Shown: in pieces, positions 23,749-31,443 of the stretch
Position numbering within the stretch: position 1 is the stretch's first letter
How the letters are laid out: each line of letters begins with the position of its first letter
NCBI RefSeq assembly: GCF_001552555.1
Contig: NZ_BCRK01000027.1
Coordinates: 1-45,111, forward strand
Reading direction: 5' to 3'
Source: Nocardiopsis trehalosi NBRC 14201
GTDB taxonomy: Bacteria > Actinomycetota > Actinomycetes > Streptosporangiales > Streptosporangiaceae
DNA length: 45,111 nt
Translations under genes and position numbers: made by a program
Notes under the pieces: model-generated
What the model was told of the DNA's origin: nothing
What the model saw: only the letters and a program-made list of their open reading frames with translations
The model's database searches: none

Positions 23749-25209
23749 GTGAGCGTGAGCCGCCCGGCTGCCGTCATCGTCCTCGCGGCGGGCGAGGGCA
23801 CCCGAATGAAGTCCCGGCTGCCGAAGGTCCTGCACGAGATCTGCGGCCGCAGCATGCTCGGCCACGTGCTGGCCGCCGCCGGGGAGACCGACCCCGAGCG
23901 CACGGTCGTCGTGGTCGGCCACGGCCGGGACCAGGTCGTGCGCCACCTCGCCGACACCGCGCCCGAGGTCGCCACCGCCGTGCAGGAGACCCAGAACGGC
24001 ACCGGCCACGCCGTGCGCATGGCCGTCGAGGCGCTGCACGCCCAGGGTGTGCGGCTCTCCGGCACCGTGGTGCTCGCCTACGGCGACACCCCGCTGCTGC
24101 GCGGCCGCACCCTCGCCGACCTGGTCGCCGCGCACGAGGCCGCCGGCAGCGCCGTCACCGTCCTCTCGGCGCGCGTGCCCGACCCCGCCGGCTACGGCCG
24201 CGTCGTCCGCGACGCCTCCGGCGCCTTCACCGGCATCGTGGAGCACGCCGACGCCACCGAGGAGCAGCGCGCGGTCGACGAGATCAACAGCGGCATGTAC
24301 GCCTTCGACGGCGCGCTGCTGGCCGACGTCGTCACCCGGCTGTCCACCGACAACGCCAAGGGCGAGGAGTACATCACCGACGCCGTGGCGATCCTGCGCG
24401 GCGACGGCCACCGGGTCGACGCCGCCCCCGCCGCCGACTGGGTCGAGATCCAGGGCGTCAACGACCGGGTGCAGCTCGCCGAGGCCCGCCGGCTGCTCAA
24501 CGACCGCCTCCTCACCGAGCTGATGCGCTCCGGCGTCACCGTGGTCGACCCCGCCACCACCTGGGTCGACGCCGGGGTGCGCGTCGGCCGCGACGCCGTC
24601 CTCGAACCGCAGACCCAGCTGCGCGGCACCACCGCCATCGGCGAGGGCGCCCGCGTCGGCCCCGGCGCGCTGCTCACCGACACCGCCGTGGGCGACGACG
24701 CCGTGGTCCGCCACGTGGTCGCCGAGGGCGCCGACATCGGCGCCGAGACCACCGTCGGCCCCTACGCCTACCTGCGGCCCGGCAGCGTGATCCGCCCCGG
24801 CGCCAAGATCGGCACGTTCGTCGAGGTGAAGAACTCCACCGTCGGCGAGGGGTCCAAGGTGCCCCACCTCACCTACGTCGGCGACGCCGACATCGGCGTG
24901 GGCGTGAACATCGGAGCGTCGTCGGTGTTCGTCAACTACGACGGTGTCACCAAGAACCGCACGACCATCGGGGACCACGCGCGCACCGGCAGCGACAACA
25001 TGTTCGTCGCGCCCGTGCACGTGGGGGACGGCGCCTACACCGGCGCCGGGACCGTGGTCCGTGAAGACGTCCCGCCCGGCGCGCTGGCGGTCTCCTCCGG
25101 GAGCCAGCGCACCATCGAGGGCTGGGTCGAGCGTAAGCGCCCGGGCACCGCGGCGGCCGAGGCCGCGCAGCGTGCCGCCAAGGGCGAAGAGCGTCGCCGA
25201 GGCGAGTGA
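23749..25209 (+). CDS. glmU: Bifunctional N-acetylglucosamine-1-phosphate uridyltransferase / glucosamine-1-phosphate acetyltransferase
   Basis: A 486-residue cytoplasmic enzyme for the last two steps to UDP-GlcNAc, used for peptidoglycan and other glycans. The N-terminal pyrophosphorylase domain (about 1-235) begins with AVIVLAAGEGTRMKS and LPKVLHEICG, and has QNGTGHA and YGDTPLL. A linker leads to the left-handed beta-helix acetyltransferase (about 255-460), with YLRPGSVIRPGAKIGTFVEV, the catalytic His region near VPHLTYVGDADIG, and NYDGVTKNRT. The GTG at 23749 is used because GAGGAG lies 9-12 nt upstream and the conserved N-terminus starts at once. A second GTG two codons later is equally possible. 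prs follows after 25 nt. Confidence 0.96.
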   Translation: MSVSRPAAVIVLAAGEGTRMKSRLPKVLHEICGRSMLGHVLAAAGETDPERTVVVVGHGRDQVVRHLADTAPEVATAVQETQNGTGHAVRMAVEALHAQGVRLSGTVVLAYGDTPLLRGRTLADLVAAHEAAGSAVTVLSARVPDPAGYGRVVRDASGAFTGIVEHADATEEQRAVDEINSGMYAFDGALLADVVTRLSTDNAKGEEYITDAVAILRGDGHRVDAAPAADWVEIQGVNDRVQLAEARRLLNDRLLTELMRSGVTVVDPATTWVDAGVRVGRDAVLEPQTQLRGTTAIGEGARVGPGALLTDTAVGDDAVVRHVVAEGADIGAETTVGPYAYLRPGSVIRPGAKIGTFVEVKNSTVGEGSKVPHLTYVGDADIGVGVNIGASSVFVNYDGVTKNRTTIGDHARTGSDNMFVAPVHVGDGAYTGAGTVVREDVPPGALAVSSGSQRTIEGWVERKRPGTAAAEAAQRAAKGEERRRGE

Positions 25210-25234
25210 ATCCGTGTCTGTGGGGGATCTGAAA

Positions 25235-26206
25235 GTGACCGGCATGAAGGCCGCAGGTCAGAAGAAGCTCATGCTGTTCTCGGGGCGCACCCACCCCGAG
25301 CTGGCGGAGCAGGTGGCCGAACAGCTCGGCATCGACGTCGCGCCGACGAGGTTCCAGGACTTCGCCAACGGCGAGATCTTCGTGCGGTACCTGGAGTCGG
25401 TGCGCGGGTGCGACGCGTTCGTGCTGCAGTGCCACTCCGACCCGATCAACGAGTCCATCATGGAGCAGCTCATCATGGTCGACGCGCTCAAGCGCGCCTC
25501 GGCCAAGCGCATCACCGTGGTGACGCCGTTCCTGGGCTACGCGCGCCAGGACAAGAAGCACCGGGGCCGCGAGCCCATCTCGGCCCGGCTGATGACCGAC
25601 CTGTTCGGCACCGCGGGCGCCAACCGGCTCATGGCCGTCGACCTGCACACCGACCAGATCCAGGGCTTCTTCGACGGCCCGGTCGACCACCTGTTCGCGC
25701 TGCCGCTGCTGGCCGACTACGTGCGTTCGCGCGTGGCCGCCGCCGACTCCACCGTGGTGTCGCCGGACGCCGGCCGGGTGCGCACCGCCGACCGCTGGGC
25801 CGACCGCCTGGGGTCGCCGCTGGCGATCATCCACAAGCGGCGCGACCCCGACGTCGCCAACGAGGTCAAGGTGCACGAGGTCGTCGGCGAGGTCGAGGGC
25901 CGGACCTGCATCCTGGTGGACGACATGATCGACACCGCCGGGACCATCGTGAAGGCCGCCGACGCGCTGTTCGAGCAGGGCGCCTCCCAGGTCATCGCCG
26001 CGGCCACGCACGGCGTGCTGTCCGGGCCGGCCGCCGAGCGCCTGCAGAACTCGCGCATCTCCGAGGTGGTCATCACCAACTCGCTGCCGGTGCCCAAGGA
26101 GCGGCAGTTCGAGAAGCTGACCCAGCTCTCCATCGCCCCGCTGCTCGCCCGCGCCATCAGCGAGGTGTTCAGCGACGGCTCGGTCACCAGCCTGTTCGAG
26201 AACTGA
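25235..26206 (+). CDS. prs: Ribose-phosphate pyrophosphokinase (PRPP synthetase)
   Basis: A 323-residue enzyme that makes PRPP from ribose 5-phosphate and ATP, feeding nucleotide, histidine, tryptophan and decaprenylphosphoryl-arabinose pathways. Motifs are KLMLFSGRTHPELAEQV, the flexible-loop region YARQDKKHRGREPISA, DLHTDQIQGFF for metal binding, and the PRPP loop VDDMIDTAGTI. The GTG at 25235 is preferred over the ATG three codons later. GGGGGA lies 7 nt upstream, and the product then starts VTGMKAAGQKKLML, closely matching Streptomyces homologues (VTGIKTTGEKKLM, recalled). It sits in a glmU-prs operon and ends at a palindromic terminator. Confidence 0.96.
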   Translation: MTGMKAAGQKKLMLFSGRTHPELAEQVAEQLGIDVAPTRFQDFANGEIFVRYLESVRGCDAFVLQCHSDPINESIMEQLIMVDALKRASAKRITVVTPFLGYARQDKKHRGREPISARLMTDLFGTAGANRLMAVDLHTDQIQGFFDGPVDHLFALPLLADYVRSRVAAADSTVVSPDAGRVRTADRWADRLGSPLAIIHKRRDPDVANEVKVHEVVGEVEGRTCILVDDMIDTAGTIVKAADALFEQGASQVIAAATHGVLSGPAAERLQNSRISEVVITNSLPVPKERQFEKLTQLSIAPLLARAISEVFSDGSVTSLFEN

Positions 26207-26209
26207 CCG

Positions 26210-26241
26210 CCGGGTACCGGGCGGCGCCGCCCGGTACCCGG
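26210..26241 (+). terminator. Perfect 32-bp palindrome after prs
   Basis: The sequence reads the same on both strands over 32 bp (16-bp arms, no spacer), beginning 4 nt past the prs stop. The likely role is termination before the rplY promoter. Confidence 0.7.
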
Positions 26242-26252
26242 GGCCGGGCGTG

Positions 26253-26281
26253 TTCGGAGTCGTCGGCGGAACCAGTAGACT
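26253..26281 (+). promoter_or_regulatory. rplY promoter
   Basis: TTCGGA (26253-26258) and TAGACT (26276-26281) are separated by 17 bp. The predicted start site is near 26288, which gives a leader of about 195 nt before rplY. Confidence 0.55.
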
Positions 26282-26288
26282 TGATCGG

Positions 26289-26345
26289 GTGTCCCCGTGT
26301 TCGCGGGTTCCCGAGCCGCCGTCGCCCCCTGCGGGACCGGCGTAG
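26289..26345 (+). CDS. Possible leaderless 18-residue leader peptide before rplY
   Basis: A GTG lies exactly 7 nt after the TAGACT hexamer. It opens an 18-codon frame (VSPCSRVPEPPSPPAGPA) closed by TAG at 26343-26345. Five of the last ten residues are proline, in two PP pairs, the kind of run that slows ribosomes. Three hairpins follow before rplY. No homologue is known to me, so the ORF is a prediction from position alone. Confidence 0.3.
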   Translation: MSPCSRVPEPPSPPAGPA

Positions 26346-26375
26346 CGGCCCGGCCCGACGCGGTCGTGTCCTCCC

Positions 26376-26462
26376 AGCTCGACGTGGGGACGCCCCACCC
26401 GAGAGCTTTCCCGTCATGGCGGGAGTCGTTCCAGACAAGTCGTGTTCCCCGTCCATGCGGGG
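26376..26462 (+). promoter_or_regulatory. Structured rplY leader with three hairpins
   Basis: First, a two-tier stem: AGCTC (26376-26380) with GAGCT (26403-26407) around GTGGGG-ACG-CCCCAC (26384-26398). Second, TCCCG-tcatgg-CGGGA (26409-26424). Third, CCCCG-tccatg-CGGGG (26447-26462), which ends 8 nt before the GAGGAG ribosome-binding site. A structured leader before a ribosomal-protein gene suggests attenuation or autogenous control; no known family was recognised. Confidence 0.4.
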
Positions 26463-26483
26463 TCGATCCCGAGGAGTTTTGTC

Positions 26484-27107
26484 GTGTCCGAGGTACGCAT
26501 CGCTGCCGAGCCGCGCACGGAATTCGGCAAGGGCGCCGCGCGTCGCGCCCGCCGCGCGGGTAAGGTGCCGGCCGTCCTCTACGGCCACGGCACCGAGCCT
26601 CGCCACATCACCCTGCCCGGCCACGAACTCATGCTCGCCCTGAAGACCCCCAACGTGCTGCTGCGGGTCGACGGCATCGAGGGCACCGACAACCTGGTGC
26701 TGCCCAAGAGCGTCCAGCGCGACGCCATCAAGGGCTTCCTGGAGCACGTCGACCTGATCGTCGTGAAGAAGGGCGAGAAGGTCAGCGTCGAGATCCCGGT
26801 CAACGTCGAGGGCGACGTCGTCGCCGGCGGTGTGCTCACCCAGGAGCTCGTCGCGGTCGAGGTCGAGGCCGAGGCCACCCACATCCCGCAGGGCGTCACC
26901 ATCGACGTCGAGGGCATGGAGATCGGTACCAACGCCACCGCGGCCGACCTCAAGCTGCCGTCGGGCACCACGCTGGTCACCGACCCGGAGACCATCGTGC
27001 TGACCGTCGCCGCCCCGCAGGCCGAGGAGACCGAGGAGGCCGGCGAGGAGTCCGCCGAGGCCGAGGGCGAGACCCCCGCCGAGGCGTCCGCCGAGGCCGC
27101 CGAGTAG
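26484..27107 (+). CDS. rplY: Large-subunit ribosomal protein bL25 (CTC family, long form)
   Basis: A 207-residue protein that binds 5S rRNA. The N-terminal L25 domain (about 1-95) begins [17 protein letters not shown] and contains [10 protein letters not shown]. The C-terminal CTC beta domain (about 100-185) has [14 protein letters not shown] and [13 protein letters not shown] very acidic Glu/Ala tail follows (last 30 residues). The GTG at 26484 has GAGGAG 7 nt upstream. The leader is long and structured and may carry a small ORF. pth follows after 128 nt, the same partnership as in mycobacteria. Confidence 0.96.
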   Translation: MSEVRIAAEPRTEFGKGAARRARRAGKVPAVLYGHGTEPRHITLPGHELMLALKTPNVLLRVDGIEGTDNLVLPKSVQRDAIKGFLEHVDLIVVKKGEKVSVEIPVNVEGDVVAGGVLTQELVAVEVEAEATHIPQGVTIDVEGMEIGTNATAADLKLPSGTTLVTDPETIVLTVAAPQAEETEEAGEESAEAEGETPAEASAEAAE

Positions 27108-27235
27108 CGGTCCCCACGGCGAACCGGACAACGGCGATGATGCGCGGTCTCCTGCGACGCTGGCGGGGAGGCCGCGCGTCCGTGTCCGGGGCCGGTCCCG
27201 CCGGCGGCACGGCGACGACGGAGGAGGGCGCGGAC

Positions 27236-27823
27236 ATGGCGGCCGACGGCGCGCAGCGCTGGCTGGTGGTCGGGCTGGGCAACCCCGGTCCGACCTACGC
27301 GGGCAACCGGCACAACGTCGGGTTCATGGTGGTCGACGCCCTCGCCCAGCGGCAGGGCGAGCGGTTCCGCGCGCACAAGGCGCGCGCCGAGGTCGCCGAG
27401 ACCCGGATCGGCGCCGTCCCCGCGGTCCTCGCCAAGCCCCGCTCCTACATGAACCTCTCCGGCGGCCCGGTGTCCGGACTCGCCGCGTTCTACAAGATCC
27501 CCCTCACGCACATCCTCGTCGTCCACGACGAGCTGGACATCCCGTTCGGCGCGCTGCGGCTCAAGCGCGGCGGCGGCGCCGGGGGGCACAACGGGCTGCG
27601 GTCGCTGACCGCGTCGCTGTCCGGGCCCGACTACACGCGGGTCCGCGTCGGGGTGGGCCGCCCGCCCGGCCGCATGGACGCCGCCGCGTTCGTGCTCAAG
27701 GACTTCTCCTCGGTCGAGCGCCGCGACCTCGGCGTGCTGGTCGAGCGCGCCGCCGACGCCGTCGAGACCGTCCTCGCCGACGGCCTGGACCGCGCGCAGA
27801 ACGTCTTCCACACCGCGCAGTAG
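27236..27823 (+). CDS. pth: Peptidyl-tRNA hydrolase
   Basis: A 195-residue enzyme that cleaves peptidyl-tRNA dropped from ribosomes. [23 protein letters not shown] carries the catalytic His26 in its NRHNVGF portion, followed by [21 protein letters not shown] and [12 protein letters not shown]. The length matches the family. The ATG at 27236 has GAGGG 7 nt upstream. A longer frame from 27137 would add 33 basic residues; its codon use is fairly coding-like, so an N-terminal extension cannot be excluded. Two hairpins follow the stop. Confidence 0.95.
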   Translation: MAADGAQRWLVVGLGNPGPTYAGNRHNVGFMVVDALAQRQGERFRAHKARAEVAETRIGAVPAVLAKPRSYMNLSGGPVSGLAAFYKIPLTHILVVHDELDIPFGALRLKRGGGAGGHNGLRSLTASLSGPDYTRVRVGVGRPPGRMDAAAFVLKDFSSVERRDLGVLVERAADAVETVLADGLDRAQNVFHTAQ

Positions 27824-27829
27824 GCGCCC

Positions 27830-27850
27830 GCGCCGCCGATCCGGCGGCGC
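27830..27850 (+). terminator. First hairpin after pth
   Basis: GCGCCGCCG and CGGCGGCGC form a perfect 9-bp stem with an ATC loop, 6 nt beyond the pth stop. Confidence 0.55.
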
Positions 27851-27873
27851 CCCAGGGCCTCCCGCCCGTTTCC

Positions 27874-27899
27874 GACCCGGCCGTCCGCCGGGTCCTTTT
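27874..27899 (+). terminator. Intrinsic terminator with T tract after pth
   Basis: GACCCGGC and GCCGGGTC form a perfect 8-bp stem with a CGTCC loop, followed by CTTTT. It is the only hairpin noted in the window with a clear T tract. It marks the boundary between the core block and the polysaccharide locus. Confidence 0.75.
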
Positions 27900-28096
27900 G
27901 CCGCCATTTACTTCACGCTGCGCGTTCTTTCAATGTGTTTCAGTTACTGTTGCGACGTCGGGCCGTATTCCGCGCCGATGGCCACCTTTGACCGCAGATG
28001 TCCGCACGCCGCCGCGCGCCGTGCGTCCGGCCGCCGTGCGCTTGGACGCCGCGGCCGCGCGCGGATCTCGCACAGGGACGTTGGGGGTAGGCAGGC
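27900..28096 (+). promoter_or_regulatory. AT-rich promoter region of the polysaccharide locus
   Basis: No gene is seen. Positions 27900-27955 are unusually AT-rich for this window (ATTTACTTC, TTCTTTCAATGTG, TTTCAGTTACTG). They probably contain the promoter for the sugar-phosphate transferase gene. No single -35/-10 pair stands out. Confidence 0.4.
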
Positions 28097-29572
28097 ATGG
28101 CCGTCGTGGAGAGGACCGGAGCGGGTCCCGCTGTCCGTCGCACCGCCGGAAGCCGGCCGCCGGGGTGGATCGGGTCCTACGCGCGCGGCCTGGTCTTACT
28201 CGACGCCGCGGCCGCCGCGATCGCCGGCCCACTCGCCGTGCAGGTGCGGTTCCACCAGTCGGTGGCCACCCCGAGCACGGCGCCCTACCTGGTGCTCTCC
28301 CTGTCGCTGCCCCTGGTGTGGGTGCTGGTGGTGGCGGTGGCGGGCGGCTACGCCCGGCGGTTCGCCGGCATCGGCACCGAGGAGTTCCGCCGCGTCCTCA
28401 GCGCCGGCGTGGTGCTGACCGCCGCGGTCGCCATCACGGCCTACGCGACCAAGACCGACGTCGCGCGCGGCTACGTGCTCATCGCGCTGCCCACTCTGGT
28501 CGGGCTGAGCCTGGTGCTGCGCTACGGCTGGCGCAAGCGGCTGCACCGCCGGCGCCGGACGGGCGAGTGCATGCGGGGCGTGCTGGTCGTGGGCCACCGC
28601 GAGGGCGCGCGCGACCTGATCCGGCTGTTCCGCGGCGAGCCCTACCACGGGATGCGCGTCATCGGCGTCTGCCTGCCCCCGGGCGCGCCCACCGCCGGGG
28701 AGGGCGCCGACCGGGTCGACGGCTGCCCGGTCCTGGGCGACTTCACGGCCGCCGCTGAGGTCGCCGCCGCGGCCGGCGCCGACACCGTCGCCGTGCTCTC
28801 CTGCCCGGAGATGGACGGCGCGGAGCTGCGCCGGCTGGCGTGGCGGCTGGAGAAGTCGGGCACGGACCTCACCGTCGCGCCGGCGCTGATGGACGTGGCC
28901 GGGCCGCGCACCACGATCCGCGCGGTGGCCGGGCTGCCGCTGCTGCACGTGGAGCACCCGGAGCTGTCCGGGCTGCGGCGGGTGCTCAAGGGCGGGTTCG
29001 ACCGGGCGGCCGCCGCGGCGGCGCTCGCGGTGCTGGCCCCGCTGTTCCTCGTCCTCGTCGTGCTGATCCGCGCCTACGACGGCGGGCCGGCGCTCTTCCG
29101 GCAGACGCGTGTCGGAAAGGACGGAACCGCCTTCGTGCTGTACAAGTTCCGTACCATGGTGGTCGGGGCGGAGGCGCTCCAGGCGGCGCTGCGGGTCGCG
29201 AACGAGCACGACGGCGTGCTGTTCAAGATGCGCCGCGACCCCCGGGTCACCCCGGTCGGCGGGTGGCTGCGCAGGTACTCGCTCGACGAGCTGCCGCAGC
29301 TGCTCAACGTCGTCCGGGGCGACATGTCGCTGGTGGGCCCGCGGCCGCCGCTGCCGCAGGAGGTGGCGCGGTACGGCCACGACGTCCGCCGCCGACTGGT
29401 GGTGAAACCGGGTATGACCGGGCTGTGGCAGGTCAGCGGGCGCTCGGACCTCTCGTGGGAGGAGTCCGTCCGCCTCGACCTGCGGTACGTGGAAAACTGG
29501 TCGCTGACCCTGGACGTCCAGATCCTGTGGAAGACGTGGTCGGCGGTGATCCGTGGAGCGGGAGCATACTGA
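28097..29572 (+). CDS. Polyprenyl-phosphate sugar-1-phosphate transferase (WcaJ/WbaP-like initiating enzyme)
   Basis: A 491-residue membrane enzyme expected to move a hexose-1-phosphate from a nucleotide sugar to a polyprenyl phosphate, the first step of lipid-linked glycan assembly. Four N-terminal transmembrane helices (about 25-140) are followed by a cytosolic Rossmann-like region with VLVVGHREGARDLIRLF, and a fifth membrane segment (about 305-322). The catalytic C-terminal domain has FRQTRVGKDG, LYKFRTMV, YSLDELPQLLNVVRGDMS, LVGPRPPLP and KPGMTGLWQVSGRSDLSWEE. All are hallmarks of the bacterial sugar transferase family. The ATG is preceded by GGGGGTAGG. cysQ begins 5 nt after the stop, which ties this enzyme to sulfur-nucleotide metabolism. 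The sugar is unknown. Confidence 0.94.
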   Translation: MAVVERTGAGPAVRRTAGSRPPGWIGSYARGLVLLDAAAAAIAGPLAVQVRFHQSVATPSTAPYLVLSLSLPLVWVLVVAVAGGYARRFAGIGTEEFRRVLSAGVVLTAAVAITAYATKTDVARGYVLIALPTLVGLSLVLRYGWRKRLHRRRRTGECMRGVLVVGHREGARDLIRLFRGEPYHGMRVIGVCLPPGAPTAGEGADRVDGCPVLGDFTAAAEVAAAAGADTVAVLSCPEMDGAELRRLAWRLEKSGTDLTVAPALMDVAGPRTTIRAVAGLPLLHVEHPELSGLRRVLKGGFDRAAAAAALAVLAPLFLVLVVLIRAYDGGPALFRQTRVGKDGTAFVLYKFRTMVVGAEALQAALRVANEHDGVLFKMRRDPRVTPVGGWLRRYSLDELPQLLNVVRGDMSLVGPRPPLPQEVARYGHDVRRRLVVKPGMTGLWQVSGRSDLSWEESVRLDLRYVENWSLTLDVQILWKTWSAVIRGAGAY

Positions 29573-29577
29573 GGCCG

Positions 29578-30369
29578 GTGAGCAGCATCCGAAACGATCA
29601 TGAAGTCGCCCGGGACCTCGCGACCGAGGCGGGGCAGCAGCTGCTCCGCCTGCGGGCGCGCCACGGGTTCGACGAGCCCGAGGTGCTGCGCACCCTCGGC
29701 GATCGCACCTCGCACGAGTTCCTGTTCTCCGCGCTGGGCCGGCTGCGGCCGAGCGACGCCGTGCTGTCGGAGGAGGGCGTCGACGACGCGGCGCGGCTGA
29801 AGGCGCGCCGCGTGTGGATCATCGACCCCCTCGACGGCACCCGCGAGTTCGCCGAGTCCGGCCGCACCGACTGGGCGGTGCACGTGGCGCTGTGGGAGAA
29901 CGGCGAGCTGGTGGCCGGCGCGGTCGCGCTGCCCGCCCAGGGCAGCACGCTGTCGACCGTCGACCCGCCGTGGCTGCCCGAGGAGCGCCCGGCCGACCAG
30001 CGGCTGCGCATCACCACCAGCCGCACCCGGCCGCCGGACTTCGTGCAGCGGCTGGCCACCCAGCTCGGGGCCGAGGTCGTGCCCATGGGGTCGGCGGGGG
30101 CCAAGATCTGCGCGGTGCTGCTGGGGATCGCCGACATCTACGTGCACGCGGGCGGCCAGTTCGAGTGGGACAGCGCCGCCCCGGTCGCGGTGGCGCGGGC
30201 CGCCGGGCTGCACGCCTCGCGGGTGGATGGTGCCCGTTTGGTGTACAACGCGCCTGATCCGTCCCTCCCCGATATCCTTGTATGCCGACCGGAATTGTCG
30301 GGTATGTTGTTGGCGAGCATCCGTGACGTCACGGATCGGGATGGCGCGGGTCCACACGTCGGCGGCTGA
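29578..30369 (+). CDS. cysQ: 3'(2'),5'-bisphosphate nucleotidase CysQ
   Basis: A 263-residue Mg-dependent phosphatase of the inositol-monophosphatase fold that hydrolyses PAP (and PAPS), removing the inhibitory product of sulfotransferases. The metal site is WIIDPLDGTREF and the C-terminal motif is QFEWDSAAPVAVARAAG, both as in mycobacterial CysQ. The GTG at 29578 is chosen because the conserved N-terminus HEVARDLATEAG follows closely. The Shine-Dalgarno is weak (TGAGG 3 nt upstream), so translation may be coupled to the preceding gene, whose stop is 5 nt away. cysD starts 45 nt downstream. With two sulfotransferases in the locus, a role in clearing PAP is likely. Confidence 0.93.
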   Translation: MSSIRNDHEVARDLATEAGQQLLRLRARHGFDEPEVLRTLGDRTSHEFLFSALGRLRPSDAVLSEEGVDDAARLKARRVWIIDPLDGTREFAESGRTDWAVHVALWENGELVAGAVALPAQGSTLSTVDPPWLPEERPADQRLRITTSRTRPPDFVQRLATQLGAEVVPMGSAGAKICAVLLGIADIYVHAGGQFEWDSAAPVAVARAAGLHASRVDGARLVYNAPDPSLPDILVCRPELSGMLLASIRDVTDRDGAGPHVGG

Positions 30370-30414
30370 GCGAGTCTCCCGCCGGGGCGCGGCCCACGAG
30401 CGTGAGGCGGGTTC

Positions 30415-31347
30415 ATGAGTCAGGCCGATACCTCGGCCCTCGGACGCTACCAGCTCTCCCAGCTGGACTTCCTCGAGGCCGAAGCGATCTTCATCATGCG
30501 TGAGGTGGCCGCCGAGTTCGAGCGGCCCGTGCTGCTCTTCTCCGGCGGCAAGGACTCCATCGTCATGCTGCGACTCGCCGAGAAGGCGTTCTGGCCGGGG
30601 GCGATCCCGTTCCCGGTCATGCACGTCGACACCGGCCACAACTTCCCCGAGGTGATGGAGTTCCGCGACCGCCGCGTCGCGGAGGCCGGCGTCGAGCTGA
30701 TCGTCGCCTCCGTACAGGAGCAGATCGACGCCGGCCGGGTCAGCGAGCCCACGGGCCGGTGGGCGAGCCGCAACCGGCTGCAGACCGCCGCCCTGCTGGA
30801 GGCCATCGAGGAGCACCGCTTCGACGCGGCGTTCGGCGGCGCGCGCCGCGACGAGGAGAAGGCCCGCGCCAAGGAGCGCGTGTTCTCCTTCCGCGACGAG
30901 TTCGGGCAGTGGGACCCCAAGGCCCAGCGGCCCGAGCTGTGGAACCTGTACAACACGCGCACCAACATGGGCGAGCACATCCGCGTCTTCCCGATCTCCA
31001 ACTGGACCGAGCTCGACGTGTGGGGCTACATCGCCCGCGAGCGGCTGGAGCTGCCCTCCATCTACCACGCCCACCAGCGGCGGGTCTTCGAGCGCGACGG
31101 CATCCTGCTCGCCGACAGTCCGTTCATCGCGCGCGGCGACGACGAGCCGCTGTTCGACGCGACCGTGCGCTACCGCACCGTCGGCGACATGACCTGCACC
31201 GGGGCCGTCCGCTCCTCGGCCGTCGAGCTGGACGAGATCATGGCCGAGATCGCCGCCACGCGGATCACCGAGCGCGGCGAGACCCGCGCCGACGACCGCA
31301 CCAGCGAGGCCGCCATGGAGGACCGCAAGCGCGAGGGCTACTTCTAG
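30415..31347 (+). CDS. cysD: Sulfate adenylyltransferase subunit 2 (CysD)
   Basis: A 310-residue catalytic subunit of the GTP-driven ATP sulfurylase that makes adenosine 5'-phosphosulfate (APS) from sulfate and ATP. The PP-loop FSGGKDSIVML is near residue 42. FGGARRDEEKARAKER, WNLYNTRTNMGEHIRVFP and SNWTELDVWGYI follow, and the C-terminus ends MEDRKREGYF, as in classical CysD. The ATG is preceded by GTGAGGCGGG. It is followed by cysN after 96 nt, a gap that holds a small hairpin (CGGGCGCC/GGCGCCCG). No cysH or cysC is nearby, unlike a normal assimilation operon. Confidence 0.96.
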   Translation: MSQADTSALGRYQLSQLDFLEAEAIFIMREVAAEFERPVLLFSGGKDSIVMLRLAEKAFWPGAIPFPVMHVDTGHNFPEVMEFRDRRVAEAGVELIVASVQEQIDAGRVSEPTGRWASRNRLQTAALLEAIEEHRFDAAFGGARRDEEKARAKERVFSFRDEFGQWDPKAQRPELWNLYNTRTNMGEHIRVFPISNWTELDVWGYIARERLELPSIYHAHQRRVFERDGILLADSPFIARGDDEPLFDATVRYRTVGDMTCTGAVRSSAVELDEIMAEIAATRITERGETRADDRTSEAAMEDRKREGYF

Positions 31348-31443
31348 CCGCGCCGGCGACACCGCCGGCCGGGCGCCCCGGCGCCCGCCGCCCCGGGCGG
31401 AACCGGCGAGGACGGACCACCCCTGACCTTTGGACGCGTGCAC

